The notes under the pieces are model-generated. The model saw nothing but the letters and a program-made list of their open reading frames with translations. It was not told the origin of the DNA and searched no databases. DNA of 64,000 bases from Halobellus captivus (GTDB lineage Archaea; Halobacteriota; Halobacteria; Halobacteriales; Haloferacaceae): positions 186,001-250,000 of the forward strand of contig NZ_RDQE01000001.1 of the NCBI RefSeq assembly GCF_003697845.1, written 5' to 3'. How positions within the stretch are numbered: position 1 is the first letter of the stretch; every line of letters starts with the position of its first letter. The position numbers were made by a program, and so were the translations under genes. Below, piece by piece: positions 8,347 through 16,849 of this stretch.

Positions 8347-9225
8347 ATGAGCACCATCGGCTTCATCGGCGGCAGCGGGATCTACGAGGCGCTTCCACTG
8401 AACGACGTGCGCGAGGTCGAGTACGACACCCCGTACGGCGAGCCGAGCGACGCAGTCACGATCGGCGAGTTCGCCGACACGGGCCGGGAGGTCGCGTTCC
8501 TCCCCAGACACGGCTCGAACCACGGCGCGTCCCCCACCGACCTCCCGTACCGCGCGAACATGTACGCACTCAAGAAGGCGGGCGTCACCCACGTCTTCGC
8601 GTCGAACGCCGTCGGGAGCCTCAAGGAGGAGCTGAAGCCGGGCACGCTCGTCGTCCCCGACCAGATCTACGACCGGACGAAGAACCGTGACCTCTCGTTT
8701 TACGGCGAGGGCGTGGTCGTCCACCAACCCTTCGCGGACCCCTACAGTCCGGAGCTCGTCGACCACCTCGCCGACGCGGCCGAGTCGGCCGTGGGCGGTG
8801 ACGGCGACGACGACACGAACGTCGTGAAGGGCGGCACCTACGTCTGTATCGAGGGGCCGCAGTACTCCACGCGCGCGGAGTCGGAGTTCTACAAGTCACA
8901 GGGATGGGACCTCGTCGGCATGACGGCGATCCCCGAGGCGAAACTGGCCCGCGAGGCGGAGATCGCGTACGCGACGATCGCGGGCGTCACCGACTACGAC
9001 GTCTGGAAGGCGGACAGCGAGGTGACCCTCGAGGAGGTCCTCGAGAACGCCGAGCGGAACCAGAAAGCGATCGAGACCGCCGTCGAGGAGGCGGTCCGCA
9101 CGCTCCCGGCGGACCACGAGTGCGACGCACACGCCGCGCTCGAGGGAACCGTCAACACGCCGACCGAGGCGATCCCGGCGGACACCCGCGAGCGGGTCGA
9201 ACCGCTGCTCGGCGAGTATCTGTAG
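8347..9225 (+). CDS. mtnP: S-methyl-5'-thioadenosine phosphorylase
   Basis: 292 aa. The N-terminal IGFIGGSGIYEALPL and FLPRHGSNHGASPTDLPYRAN are hallmarks of the MtnP/PNP-II family, with the phosphate- and base-binding loops; CIEGPQYSTRAESEFYK and GMTAIPEAKLAREAEIAYA complete the active site. The enzyme cleaves methylthioadenosine with phosphate to adenine and methylthioribose-1-phosphate in methionine salvage. A tail of about 20 residues (PTEAIPADTRERVEPLL) extends past the core. It has its own promoter and converges on scpA. Confidence 0.93.
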   Translation: MSTIGFIGGSGIYEALPLNDVREVEYDTPYGEPSDAVTIGEFADTGREVAFLPRHGSNHGASPTDLPYRANMYALKKAGVTHVFASNAVGSLKEELKPGTLVVPDQIYDRTKNRDLSFYGEGVVVHQPFADPYSPELVDHLADAAESAVGGDGDDDTNVVKGGTYVCIEGPQYSTRAESEFYKSQGWDLVGMTAIPEAKLAREAEIAYATIAGVTDYDVWKADSEVTLEEVLENAERNQKAIETAVEEAVRTLPADHECDAHAALEGTVNTPTEAIPADTRERVEPLLGEYL

Positions 9226-9260
9226 ACGGACCGCGGTGCGTTTCTCGTCTCGCTCTCCCC

Positions 9261-10256
9261 TCAGTCCGCGACCGCCTCGGACTCCCCCATCGTCGCGGCG
9301 GGATCGCGGATCCACAGGTCGCCGAACAGGTCGTCCTGGCGGAGCCGCACCGATCCGCGGTGGGCCATGAACAGCAGCGCGAGGAACGTCATGAACGGGC
9401 GGCCGCCCGCCGACTCCACCTCGGCGAAGAGCACCTCCGAACGTCCGTTCTCGAACTGCGGGCGCAACGCGGCCTCGACTTCGGTTATCACCTCCTCGAT
9501 GTCCTCGTCGTGGGTGCGGTCCGTCGCCTCGCCCGCGGTCGGCTCCCCGTCGCGGCGGAACTCGTCGCCGGCGTGGTAGTCCAGCGTCTGCGTCCCGCGG
9601 CCGTAGCCGCTCGGCGACTCCGAGGTGTCGTACTCGCGGGACCGTTTCCACCACGAGTCGCGTTCCGCCTCGCGGAGCTCGCGGACGAGTTCGTCGAGGG
9701 TCTCCGGCGAGCCTCGGGTGTTCTTGCGGTCGAGCCGCCGGTCCATCTCCGCCTCCAACCGATCGATCGGGTCGAACTCGGGGTCCGCGGGGTCGTCGGC
9801 GCCGCCCTCCATCGCCAGCTCCCACGGCTCCGGCCCCGGCTCGTCGTCCTCGTCGTCGTCCGCCAACATTCCGTCGCTCTTCATCCGGAGGAGGACGCTC
9901 GCGTAGAACAGCGCGCGACCCGTCGTCCGGAGGTCGGTCTCGTCGAGCTTCTCGAGGAAGGCGTCGGTCACCTGTACGATGTCGATGTCCCACGGCTCGA
10001 TCTCGCCCTCCTCCGCGAGCTGGACGAGGAGCTCGACGGGCTCGACCTCGTCGTCGGCGGCGTCGGAAGGGGGATCGCCGGCATCGGCGTCCGTTGCGGC
10101 GGAATCGATGTCGGCGGCGGCGGAGCCGCTGGCGGCGGGATCGGTCGTATCGGCGTCACCGCCGAACGCCGGGGTCGCGCCGTCGCGCTCGCTCGTCAGG
10201 TCCAGATCGGGCACGCCGCCGCCTCCCCCCGCGTCCGCGGAGCCGTCGTCAGTCAT
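9261..10256 (-). CDS. scpA: segregation and condensation protein A
   Basis: 331 aa kleisin. An acidic, low-complexity first 70 residues is followed by the ScpA core (EPVELLVQLAEEGEIEPWDIDIVQVTD), which binds the Smc neck, and a C-terminal winged helix (RPFMTFLALLFMAHRG...). ScpA bridges Smc heads in condensin. It overlaps the smc stop by eight bases and is third in an operon with a coiled-coil gene and smc. No scpB lies nearby. A central Asp/Pro-rich segment is a haloarchaeal linker. Confidence 0.9.
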   Translation of the reverse strand: MTDDGSADAGGGGGVPDLDLTSERDGATPAFGGDADTTDPAASGSAAADIDSAATDADAGDPPSDAADDEVEPVELLVQLAEEGEIEPWDIDIVQVTDAFLEKLDETDLRTTGRALFYASVLLRMKSDGMLADDDEDDEPGPEPWELAMEGGADDPADPEFDPIDRLEAEMDRRLDRKNTRGSPETLDELVRELREAERDSWWKRSREYDTSESPSGYGRGTQTLDYHAGDEFRRDGEPTAGEATDRTHDEDIEEVITEVEAALRPQFENGRSEVLFAEVESAGGRPFMTFLALLFMAHRGSVRLRQDDLFGDLWIRDPAATMGESEAVAD

Positions 10257-13200
10257 CCGCGGTCACCTCCGCGTCCTCGTCGCCGTCGTCGCCGCCGAAC
10301 CGCATCCCGGTCACGGCCGAGAGGTTGTCGCCCTGCATCGTGACGCCGATGGCGCGGTCCGACCGCTCCAACAGCGCCGAGCGGTGGCCGACCACGACGA
10401 ACTGCGCCTCCGCGGCCAGCTCCTCTATCATCTCGCCGACGCGCTCGGCGTTGACCGCGTCGAGGAAGGCGTCGATCTCGTCGAGCGCGTAGAAGGGCGC
10501 GGGGTTGTGCCGCTGGACCGCGAAGATGAACGAGAGGGCGGTCAGCGACTTCTCGCCGCCGCTCATCGCCTCGAGCCGCTGTACCGGCTTATCCGCGGGC
10601 TGTGCCTTCATCGTCAGCCCCTCCTCGAAGGGGTCCTCGGGGTTCTCCAAGAGGAGCTCGCCGCTCCCCGCCGACAGCCGCGAGAAGATGTCTCGGAAGT
10701 GGTCGTTTATCGACTCGAACGTCTCCATGAACGTCGCCTTCTTCTCGGCCTCGTACCCCTCGATCCGCTCCGTGATCGCGTCGCGCTCCTCGGCGAGCAC
10801 GTCCCGACGCTCCTCGAGCGTCTCGAGTTCGGCTTCCACCTCCTCGTACTCGTCTATCGCGAGCATGTTCACCGGCTCCAACGCCTCCATCTCGGCCTCC
10901 AGCTCCTCGATCCGCGACTCGACCTCGTCGATGTCTGGGACCTCCTCGGGGTCGTACTCGCCGACCTGCGACTCCAGTTCGTCTATCTCCCACTCCAGGC
11001 GGTCCCGGCGGTCGGACAGGTCCTCGAGGTCGGACTCCGCGTCGGCGACGAGCGACCGCTGTTCGTCGCGTTTCCGGGTCGCCTCCCGGATCTCCTCGCG
11101 GAGCGCCTCGCGGTCCTCCTTCAGGTCCGCGATCTCCGCTTCGAGGTCCGCGATCGACTCGCGTTTCTCCTCGAGCGTCTCCTCCCTCTCCGCGATGGCC
11201 TCCTCGTGGTCGGCGATCGCCTCCTCGGCCTCGCTCTTTCTGTTCTGTGCCTCCTCGACGGTGTCGTGGAGGTCGTCGACTGCGTCCTCGGCGTACCCCT
11301 TCTCGAGTTCCAGTTCGTTCTGCCGGGCGTCGAGGTCGTCCATGCGGTCCTCCAACTCGTCGATCTCCTCGCGTATCTCGTCCGCTCGCTCCGAGAGCTC
11401 CGGGATCCTCGAATCGGCGAGCTCGGCCTCGATCTCCTCGACATCGGCCTCCAACCGCTCGATATCCGCATTCAGCGCGTCGAGCGTCTCGTCGATCCCG
11501 CTCATCTCCTCGTCGACCGACTCGCGCTCCTCGCGGAGCTCGTCGAGTTCGTCCTCCAGGCCCTCGATCCGAGCCTCCGTCTCGTCGAGTTCCTCCTCGG
11601 CGCGATCGATGTCACCCTCGAGCGACCGGACGCGGTCGGCGGCGTCCGCCTTCCGTTCGCGGGCGTCCTCGATGTCGGCGTCCAACCCGTCGATCTCGGA
11701 CTCGAGCTCCCGTCGTTCGTCCTCCAGACCGCCGATCTCCGTGGCGAGCCGTTCGAGCTTGCCGCCGCCGGACTTCGTGAACGCGTATCGAGAGCCGCCG
11801 CCGGAGCCGCCGGTCATCGCGCCCGACTTCTCGACGAGGTCACCCTCGAGGGTGACCATCCGGTAATCGCCCATCAGCTCGCGGGCGGTGGACATGTCCT
11901 CGACGACGAGCGTCGACCCGAGCACGTACGAGAAGACCGGCTCGTAGCGCGAGTCGTACTCGACGAGGTTCCGCGCGAAGTCGACGACGCCCGGCATGGA
12001 GGGCTTCCGCGGGAGTCCGCGGTCGTCCATCTTCGTGATCGGAAGGAAGGTTGCCCGGCCGGCGTTCCGTCGTTTCAGGTAGTCGATACACGTCGACCCG
12101 ACGCCGTCGTCGTCGACGACGACGTTCGCCAGCCGGCCGCCGGCGGCCGTCTCACACGCCTCGGCGTACTCCGCCTCGACGGAGCCGAGCTCGCCGACCG
12201 CGCCGTGAACGCCGTCGATGCCGCCGCTCTTCACCTCGGTCACCGCCCGGGGCCAGGAGGTGTCGCCGCGCTCGCTCGCGGCCGCCTCCAGCTTCGCGTA
12301 CTCGTTCTGTTTCTCGCGGAGGTCGTCCTCGATCGCCTCCAACTCCTCCTTCCGCTCCGCCTTCTCGGCGAACAGGTCGGCGACGACGTCCTCGATCTTC
12401 GACTCGTTCCGCTCGGCCTTGTCGAGCTCGCCGTGGAGTTCGGAGATCCGCGCGTTCAGCTCGGGGACCTCCTCGCGGGCCGCCTCGAGGTCAGCACGGG
12501 CCTCCTCGACCGCGTTCGAGCGCCGGCGAGCCTCGTCGAGCAGCCGGTCCTTCTCGCGCTGGTGGCGGTGTTTCTCCTCGCGGAGGGACTCGAGCCGTTC
12601 CTTCCGCTCCGCGAGTTCCGTCTTCAGCTCGTCGAACTCGGTGTCCGCGCCCTCGATCTCGGCTTCCACGTCCGCCAGTTCGGAGCGCTTCGTCGCGACC
12701 TCCGACTTGAGCGACGCCTTCCGGACCTTCGTCTCGCGGATCTCCGACTCGAGGTCGTCTATCGTCTCCTGTTTGCGGTCGATCTGGACGAACGCGTTCC
12801 GGCGCTCGGTCTCGGCGTCCTCGGCGCGCTCCGTCGCCGTCTCGATCCTCCCCTCCAGCCGGGAGATCTCGCCTTTGATCTCCTCGATCTCGGAGCGGAT
12901 CGCGATCTGTTCGTCCTCGCCTTTGGTCTCGATCTCGTGGTTGAGGTCGGCGAGGTCCTCCTCGAGGCGGGTGAGCGTCCCCTGTCTGGTGTCGAGTTCG
13001 ACGCGGAGCTCCTCGAGTTCCGTCTCGGCGTCGTCGATCTCGCGTTCGACCTCGGCGAACGAGTCGCGTTTGTCCTCCAGCTCCGAGGCCTTCCGGTAGC
13101 CGCGGTACTGCTCGACCTCCTCGCGGAGCGACCGGTACTCGAGGGCGGCCTCGCGCTCGTCGGAGAGCTGATCGAGCCGGTCACGTTTCTCCTCGATCCG

Positions 13201-13839
13201 GAGGTCCGCCTCGCCGATCCGGTCTTTCACCGTATCGAGCTCCTCGAAGGCGGCCTCCTTCTTCTCGTCGAACTCCGCGACGCCCGCGATCTCGTCGACG
13301 ATCCCCCGACGCTGGTAGGGGGTCATGTTGATGATCTCGGTCACGTCGCCCTGCATGACGACGTTGTAGCCCTCGGGCGTGACGCCCGCGGCCGCGAGCA
13401 GGTCACGGACGTCCGAGAGGTTCACGGAGCGGCCGTTGAGGTAGTAGTACGAGTAGTAGTTGTCCTCGGTCTCCTTCACCCGCCGTTTGATCGTGATCTC
13501 GGAGACGTCGCCGACGTTCTCGGAGCCGGCCGCCGAGACGACCTGCGAGCGGTCGAGCGTCCCGTCCTCGTTGGACAACACGACCGTGACGGACGCCTCC
13601 TTCGGGCCGCCGGACGCCTCCCCGTCGTCGTGGCCGGGATTGTAGATGAGGTCCGTGAGCTTCTTGGCTCTGATCCCGCGAGTTCGGGCGAGTCCGAGCG
13701 CGAACAGGACCCCGTCGATGATGTTCGACTTTCCGGAGCCGTTCGGTCCGGTGACGACCGTGAAGTCCTCGTAGAAGGGGATCCTCGTCGTCCGTCCGAA
13801 GCTCTTGAACCCGTCCAGGACTACTTCAGTGATGTGCAT
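10249..13839 (-). CDS. smc: chromosome segregation ATPase Smc
   Basis: 1196 aa. Walker A is at the N-terminus (VVTGPNGSGKSNIIDGVLFALG), followed by two long Glu/Arg-rich coiled coils that flank a hinge near residues 510-680 (with GIDGVHGAVGELG and NVVVDDDGVGSTCIDYLKRR and the GAMTGGSGGGSR segment). The C-terminal head has the ABC signature (MSGGEKSLTALSFIF) and Walker B (FYALDEIDAFLD). It forms the ring that compacts and separates chromosomes. The stop overlaps scpA, and the start is 21 bases after the upstream coiled-coil gene. Confidence 0.97.
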   Translation of the reverse strand: MHITEVVLDGFKSFGRTTRIPFYEDFTVVTGPNGSGKSNIIDGVLFALGLARTRGIRAKKLTDLIYNPGHDDGEASGGPKEASVTVVLSNEDGTLDRSQVVSAAGSENVGDVSEITIKRRVKETEDNYYSYYYLNGRSVNLSDVRDLLAAAGVTPEGYNVVMQGDVTEIINMTPYQRRGIVDEIAGVAEFDEKKEAAFEELDTVKDRIGEADLRIEEKRDRLDQLSDEREAALEYRSLREEVEQYRGYRKASELEDKRDSFAEVEREIDDAETELEELRVELDTRQGTLTRLEEDLADLNHEIETKGEDEQIAIRSEIEEIKGEISRLEGRIETATERAEDAETERRNAFVQIDRKQETIDDLESEIRETKVRKASLKSEVATKRSELADVEAEIEGADTEFDELKTELAERKERLESLREEKHRHQREKDRLLDEARRRSNAVEEARADLEAAREEVPELNARISELHGELDKAERNESKIEDVVADLFAEKAERKEELEAIEDDLREKQNEYAKLEAAASERGDTSWPRAVTEVKSGGIDGVHGAVGELGSVEAEYAEACETAAGGRLANVVVDDDGVGSTCIDYLKRRNAGRATFLPITKMDDRGLPRKPSMPGVVDFARNLVEYDSRYEPVFSYVLGSTLVVEDMSTARELMGDYRMVTLEGDLVEKSGAMTGGSGGGSRYAFTKSGGGKLERLATEIGGLEDERRELESEIDGLDADIEDARERKADAADRVRSLEGDIDRAEEELDETEARIEGLEDELDELREERESVDEEMSGIDETLDALNADIERLEADVEEIEAELADSRIPELSERADEIREEIDELEDRMDDLDARQNELELEKGYAEDAVDDLHDTVEEAQNRKSEAEEAIADHEEAIAEREETLEEKRESIADLEAEIADLKEDREALREEIREATRKRDEQRSLVADAESDLEDLSDRRDRLEWEIDELESQVGEYDPEEVPDIDEVESRIEELEAEMEALEPVNMLAIDEYEEVEAELETLEERRDVLAEERDAITERIEGYEAEKKATFMETFESINDHFRDIFSRLSAGSGELLLENPEDPFEEGLTMKAQPADKPVQRLEAMSGGEKSLTALSFIFAVQRHNPAPFYALDEIDAFLDAVNAERVGEMIEELAAEAQFVVVGHRSALLERSDRAIGVTMQGDNLSAVTGMRFGGDDGDEDAEVTADD

Positions 13840-13860
13840 GCGGGGTGGTGCGAGGGCCGA

Positions 13861-14310
13861 TTACGCGACGATGATGTCGCTGTCGTCGGACTCTTCGCTC
13901 TCGGCCTCGCTTCCGTCCGCGTCGCCGGCAGCGGCCTCCGCGTCGGCCGCCGTCGTCTCGGGGTCGACCTCTCCGTCGGCCGCGGCGAGCGAGTCCGTCG
14001 TCGCGCTCTCGGTCCCGTCGGCTTCCGGACCCTCCGCGTTCGACGGTCCGCCGGTTCGCTCGACGACCTCGACGTGGTCGTCGGAGTGCGTTCGCCGTTC
14101 GCCCTCGGGCGTGTCGGACGCGTCGGACGACGGCTCCTCGGGAGCGGGGGCGTCCGCGGCGGTCTCCGCCTCCGCGTCGATCGCCACCTCCTGGGCATCC
14201 TCGACCTGTCGGACGCGCTCTTTCATCTCGACGAGCTCCTCGGTGAGCCCGTTGACCGCCGCCTGTAGCTCCGCGACCTGCCGTTCGAGGTCCTCGACGC
14301 GGTTGCTCAT
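13861..14310 (-). CDS. short coiled-coil protein preceding smc (DUF7518-like)
   Basis: 149 aa. The first 45 residues form a clear coiled coil (RVEDLERQVAELQAAVNGL with heptads), followed by a very acidic, Ala/Ser/Glu-rich disordered tail ending DDSDIIVA. It is the first gene of the smc-scpA operon. Haloarchaeal smc loci often carry such a protein; I know no experimental role, but the position suggests help in condensin function. A longer in-frame start would read back through the promoter, so the ATG at 14310 is used. Confidence 0.75.
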   Translation of the reverse strand: MSNRVEDLERQVAELQAAVNGLTEELVEMKERVRQVEDAQEVAIDAEAETAADAPAPEEPSSDASDTPEGERRTHSDDHVEVVERTGGPSNAEGPEADGTESATTDSLAAADGEVDPETTAADAEAAAGDADGSEAESEESDDSDIIVA

Positions 14311-14333
14311 GTAGACACGTATGCCCGCGCGAG

Positions 14334-14344
14334 GCGTATAAACC
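14334..14344 (-). promoter_or_regulatory. TATA box of the smc operon
   Basis: GGTTTATACGC on the minus strand lies about 25-32 bases before the ATG at 14310, consistent with a leaderless transcript for the coiled-coil gene, smc and scpA. Confidence 0.7.
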
Positions 14345-14584
14345 TGTGTCAGACACACGTGTGACCACACCTCATGGTTGTCGGAAGGGGAGATCGAGCC
14401 CACCTCGAGACGGACCGTCGGGTCTCGAGGCGGATGGTTCGGGTGGAGTGGTTCCAGTCGGGTCGGATCGCTTGGGAGCCCACGGACGTTTCGACGAAAC
14501 CACGAGGATCGCTGGACGACGCGCGTCCGTCACCCGTCGGACGCGGAGGAAGATACTTGTACTCGCCATGGTTATCGGTAGCCG

Positions 14585-15175
14585 ATGAGCAAGATCACCT
14601 TCCGAGCCGACGACGACCTCGTCGAGCGGCTGGAAGCGTGTGAGGCCTCCAAAAGCGAGGTGATGCGCGAGGCGCTCCGCGCACACCTCGACGGTACGGC
14701 CGGCGGGTCGGAGACCGACGGCTCCGAGGGCGGCGTGGACGCCGCCCTCTCGGACCGGATCGACGAGCTGATCGCCGACCGGCTCGACGCCGCGTTGGAC
14801 GAGCGGCTCGGGAGTGCGGGGCGTCGCCCGGAAGACGCGTATACGCCGTCTACGCCGGGCGAGATCAACGTAAACGTCACTCTCGACGCTCCTGGGGCCG
14901 ACGACGGCGACGCCCGTGTGACACGGGAGACGGAACCCGAGATCGAGCCCGAGACGCGTAAGACACGCGCCGATCCCGGGATGCAAACGGGCGAAAACGC
15001 CTGTGGCGGATGTGGCGAAAACGTCCCGGAAGACCACGTATACTGCCCGAACTGTGGTGAGAAACAGTCCCACCGTGCCTTCTGTGAGTGCGGCGACGAG
15101 GTCCGAACCGACTGGGCGTTCTGTCCCGGCTGTGGACGACGAACTCCCGCTGCGGACGTGCTCAAGGACAGATAG
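14585..15175 (+). CDS. cdrL: ribbon-helix-helix plus double zinc ribbon regulator (CdrL-like)
   Basis: 196 aa. Residues 1-36 form a ribbon-helix-helix DNA-binding domain (ITFRADDDLVERLEACEASK). A linker follows, then two C-terminal zinc ribbons (CGGCGEN...YCPNCGEK and CECGDEV...FCPGCGRR). It sits directly upstream of the short RHH gene and ftsZ2, the arrangement of the haloarchaeal cdrL-cdrS-ftsZ2 division locus, where CdrL and CdrS control ftsZ2 expression. One GTAAGAC site lies inside its own coding region at 14958-14964. A weak GATACTTG box near 14552 precedes the start. The symbol rests on domain layout and location. Confidence 0.8.
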   Translation: MSKITFRADDDLVERLEACEASKSEVMREALRAHLDGTAGGSETDGSEGGVDAALSDRIDELIADRLDAALDERLGSAGRRPEDAYTPSTPGEINVNVTLDAPGADDGDARVTRETEPEIEPETRKTRADPGMQTGENACGGCGENVPEDHVYCPNCGEKQSHRAFCECGDEVRTDWAFCPGCGRRTPAADVLKDR

Positions 15176-15223
15176 CTGGCGAAAACGCTCGTTTCAGGCG
15201 AGTATACGCGGTTTCTCGAGAAC

Positions 15224-15379
15224 GTCTTACGCTCGCCGTTAATTTTATAAGGGTAGCCTCGGTGACTACAACCGCGTAAGACGACCGTCTTACAGACGGC
15301 GTCCGACGAGGGGATGTCCCCGCAGTCGGGCGGTTTCGGCCTGTAAGACGCACGACGTGTGTCGTGGACGTCGTCTTAC
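15224..15379. promoter_or_regulatory. array of GTAAGAC/GTCTTAC sites before cdrS-ftsZ2
   Basis: Five copies of the 7-mer GTAAGAC or its complement occur in 156 bases: 15224-15230 (GTCTTAC), 15276-15282 (GTAAGAC), 15287-15293 (GTCTTAC), 15343-15349 (GTAAGAC) and 15373-15379 (GTCTTAC). Copies two and three form a perfect inverted repeat with a GACC spacer. Copies four and five enclose a second inverted repeat, CACGAC-GTGT-GTCGTG. A sixth copy is in cdrL at 14958-14964. This is the pattern expected for cooperative RHH dimers; CdrL and/or CdrS are the obvious candidates (inference). Confidence 0.75.
15243..15251 (+). promoter_or_regulatory. TATA box for cdrS-ftsZ2
   Basis: TTTTATAAG fits a haloarchaeal TATA box. 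It is about 145 bases before the cdrS ATG, so the mRNA would have an unusually long leader for this group. One GTCTTAC site lies just upstream and four lie downstream in the predicted leader. Confidence 0.55.
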
Positions 15380-15394
15380 CGGGGGAATACAACA

Positions 15395-15574
15395 ATGGAG
15401 CGTGTGACACTACGGATCCCGAAACAGCAGATAGATGAGGTCGAACAGATGGTCGAGACGGGTGAGTTCCCGAACCGGAGCGAGGCGATCCGCTCGGCCG
15501 TCCGCGACATGTTGAGCGAACAGGACGGCGAGCGCGACGAGCGCGGCCGCAACCGCAGCTGGGCCAAGGTGTAG
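15395..15574 (+). CDS. cdrS: short ribbon-helix-helix regulator CdrS
   Basis: 59 aa. It begins [20 protein letters not shown], a complete RHH domain with the DNA-contacting strand (VTLRIPK), then [16 protein letters not shown] and a basic-acidic tail ending RSWAKV. CdrS of Halobacterium and Haloferax is co-transcribed with ftsZ2 and needed for normal division. Here the stop is four bases before the ftsZ2 ATG. The GTAAGAC array upstream is its likely target or that of CdrL. Confidence 0.9.
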   Translation: MERVTLRIPKQQIDEVEQMVETGEFPNRSEAIRSAVRDMLSEQDGERDERGRNRSWAKV

Positions 15575-15578
15575 ATCG

Positions 15579-16787
15579 ATGCAGGATCTCGTTCAGGACG
15601 CCCTCGACAACGCGGAAGCGGAGAAGCGCGAGATGGACGCCAGCATGGACGACGACGAGTTCGGGGACCCCCGTATCGTCATCGTCGGTGCCGGCGGCGC
15701 CGGAAACAACACCGTCAACCGTCTGTACAACATCGGCGTCGACGGCGCCGACACCGTCGCGATCAACACGGACAAACAGCACCTCAAGATGATCGAGGCC
15801 GACACCAAGATCCTCGTGGGCAAGTCGCTCACACAGGGGCTGGGTGCCGGCGGTGACCCCAAGATGGGCGAGCGCGCGACCGAGATGGCCCAGGGGACGA
15901 TCAAGGAGGTGCTCGGCGACGCCGACCTCGTCTTCGTCACCGCCGGCATGGGCGGCGGGACCGGCACCGGCGCCGCGCCGGTCGTCTCGAAGATCGCCAA
16001 AGACCAGGGGGCGATCGTCGTCGGGATGGTCTCGACCCCGTTCAACGTCGAGCGCGCCCGCACGGTGAAAGCCGAGGAAGGGTTGGAGTCGCTCCGTAAC
16101 GAGGCCGACTCGATCATCGTCCTCGACAACAACCGGCTGCTCGACTACGTCCCGAACCTGCCGATCGGCAAGGCGTTCTCCGTGATGGACCAGATCATCG
16201 CGGAGACCGTCAAAGGGATCTCCGAGACGATCACCCAGCCGAGCCTGATCAACCTGGACTACGCCGACATGTCCACCATCATGAACCAGGGCGGCGTCGC
16301 GGTGATGCTCGTCGGCGAGACCCAGGACAAGAACAAGACCCAGGAGGTGGTCAACGACGCGATGAACCATCCGCTCCTCGACGTCGACTACCGCGGTGCC
16401 TCCGGCGGGCTCGTCCACATCACGGGCGGCCCGGACCTCACGCTGAAGGAGGCCGAGGGGATCGCGAACAACATCACCGAGCGGCTGGAGGCGAGCGCCA
16501 ACGTGATCTGGGGCGCCCGCATCCAGGACGAGTACAAGGGGAAGGTCCGCGTCATGGCGATCATGACTGGCGTCCAGAGCGCGCAGGTGCTCGGCCCGTC
16601 GACCCAGAAGCAGGCGGACAAGTCCCGCGCCGCGGTCGACGCCGACGACCTCGGCGACTCCCGATCGCGGGCGGCAGAGACGAGCAACGCGGTTCAGGGA
16701 TCCGGCGGCTCCGATCGCGCCGCCTGGGAGTCGGACGGCGGCACCGAGCCCGTCGAGAAGAACAACGGGCTCGACGTCATCCGCTGA
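15579..16787 (+). CDS. ftsZ2: cell division tubulin homologue FtsZ2
   Basis: 402 aa. GTP-binding features are [16 protein letters not shown], the tubulin signature [11 protein letters not shown] and the T7 synergy loop [11 protein letters not shown]. The Tyr-Ala-Asp-Met version of the last and the linkage to cdrS point to FtsZ2 rather than FtsZ1. FtsZ2 forms the constricting mid-cell ring of haloarchaea together with FtsZ1 and SepF. The C-terminal tail from about residue 355 is disordered and ends in NNGLDVIR, probably a conserved partner-binding peptide. A run of five T residues near 16824 lies between it and the convergent ncsA gene and may end transcription. Confidence 0.95.
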   Translation: MQDLVQDALDNAEAEKREMDASMDDDEFGDPRIVIVGAGGAGNNTVNRLYNIGVDGADTVAINTDKQHLKMIEADTKILVGKSLTQGLGAGGDPKMGERATEMAQGTIKEVLGDADLVFVTAGMGGGTGTGAAPVVSKIAKDQGAIVVGMVSTPFNVERARTVKAEEGLESLRNEADSIIVLDNNRLLDYVPNLPIGKAFSVMDQIIAETVKGISETITQPSLINLDYADMSTIMNQGGVAVMLVGETQDKNKTQEVVNDAMNHPLLDVDYRGASGGLVHITGGPDLTLKEAEGIANNITERLEASANVIWGARIQDEYKGKVRVMAIMTGVQSAQVLGPSTQKQADKSRAAVDADDLGDSRSRAAETSNAVQGSGGSDRAAWESDGGTEPVEKNNGLDVIR

Positions 16788-16849
16788 GGCGGTACGCGTC
16801 GGAACCGTTCGCTACACGCCGCGTTTTTCGCGTCGGGTCGATCCCGGAG

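Noticed and set aside
9979-14268. Very long plus-strand frame opposite smc and scpA
   Set aside because: It is the antisense shadow of two well-recognised genes and has no family motif.
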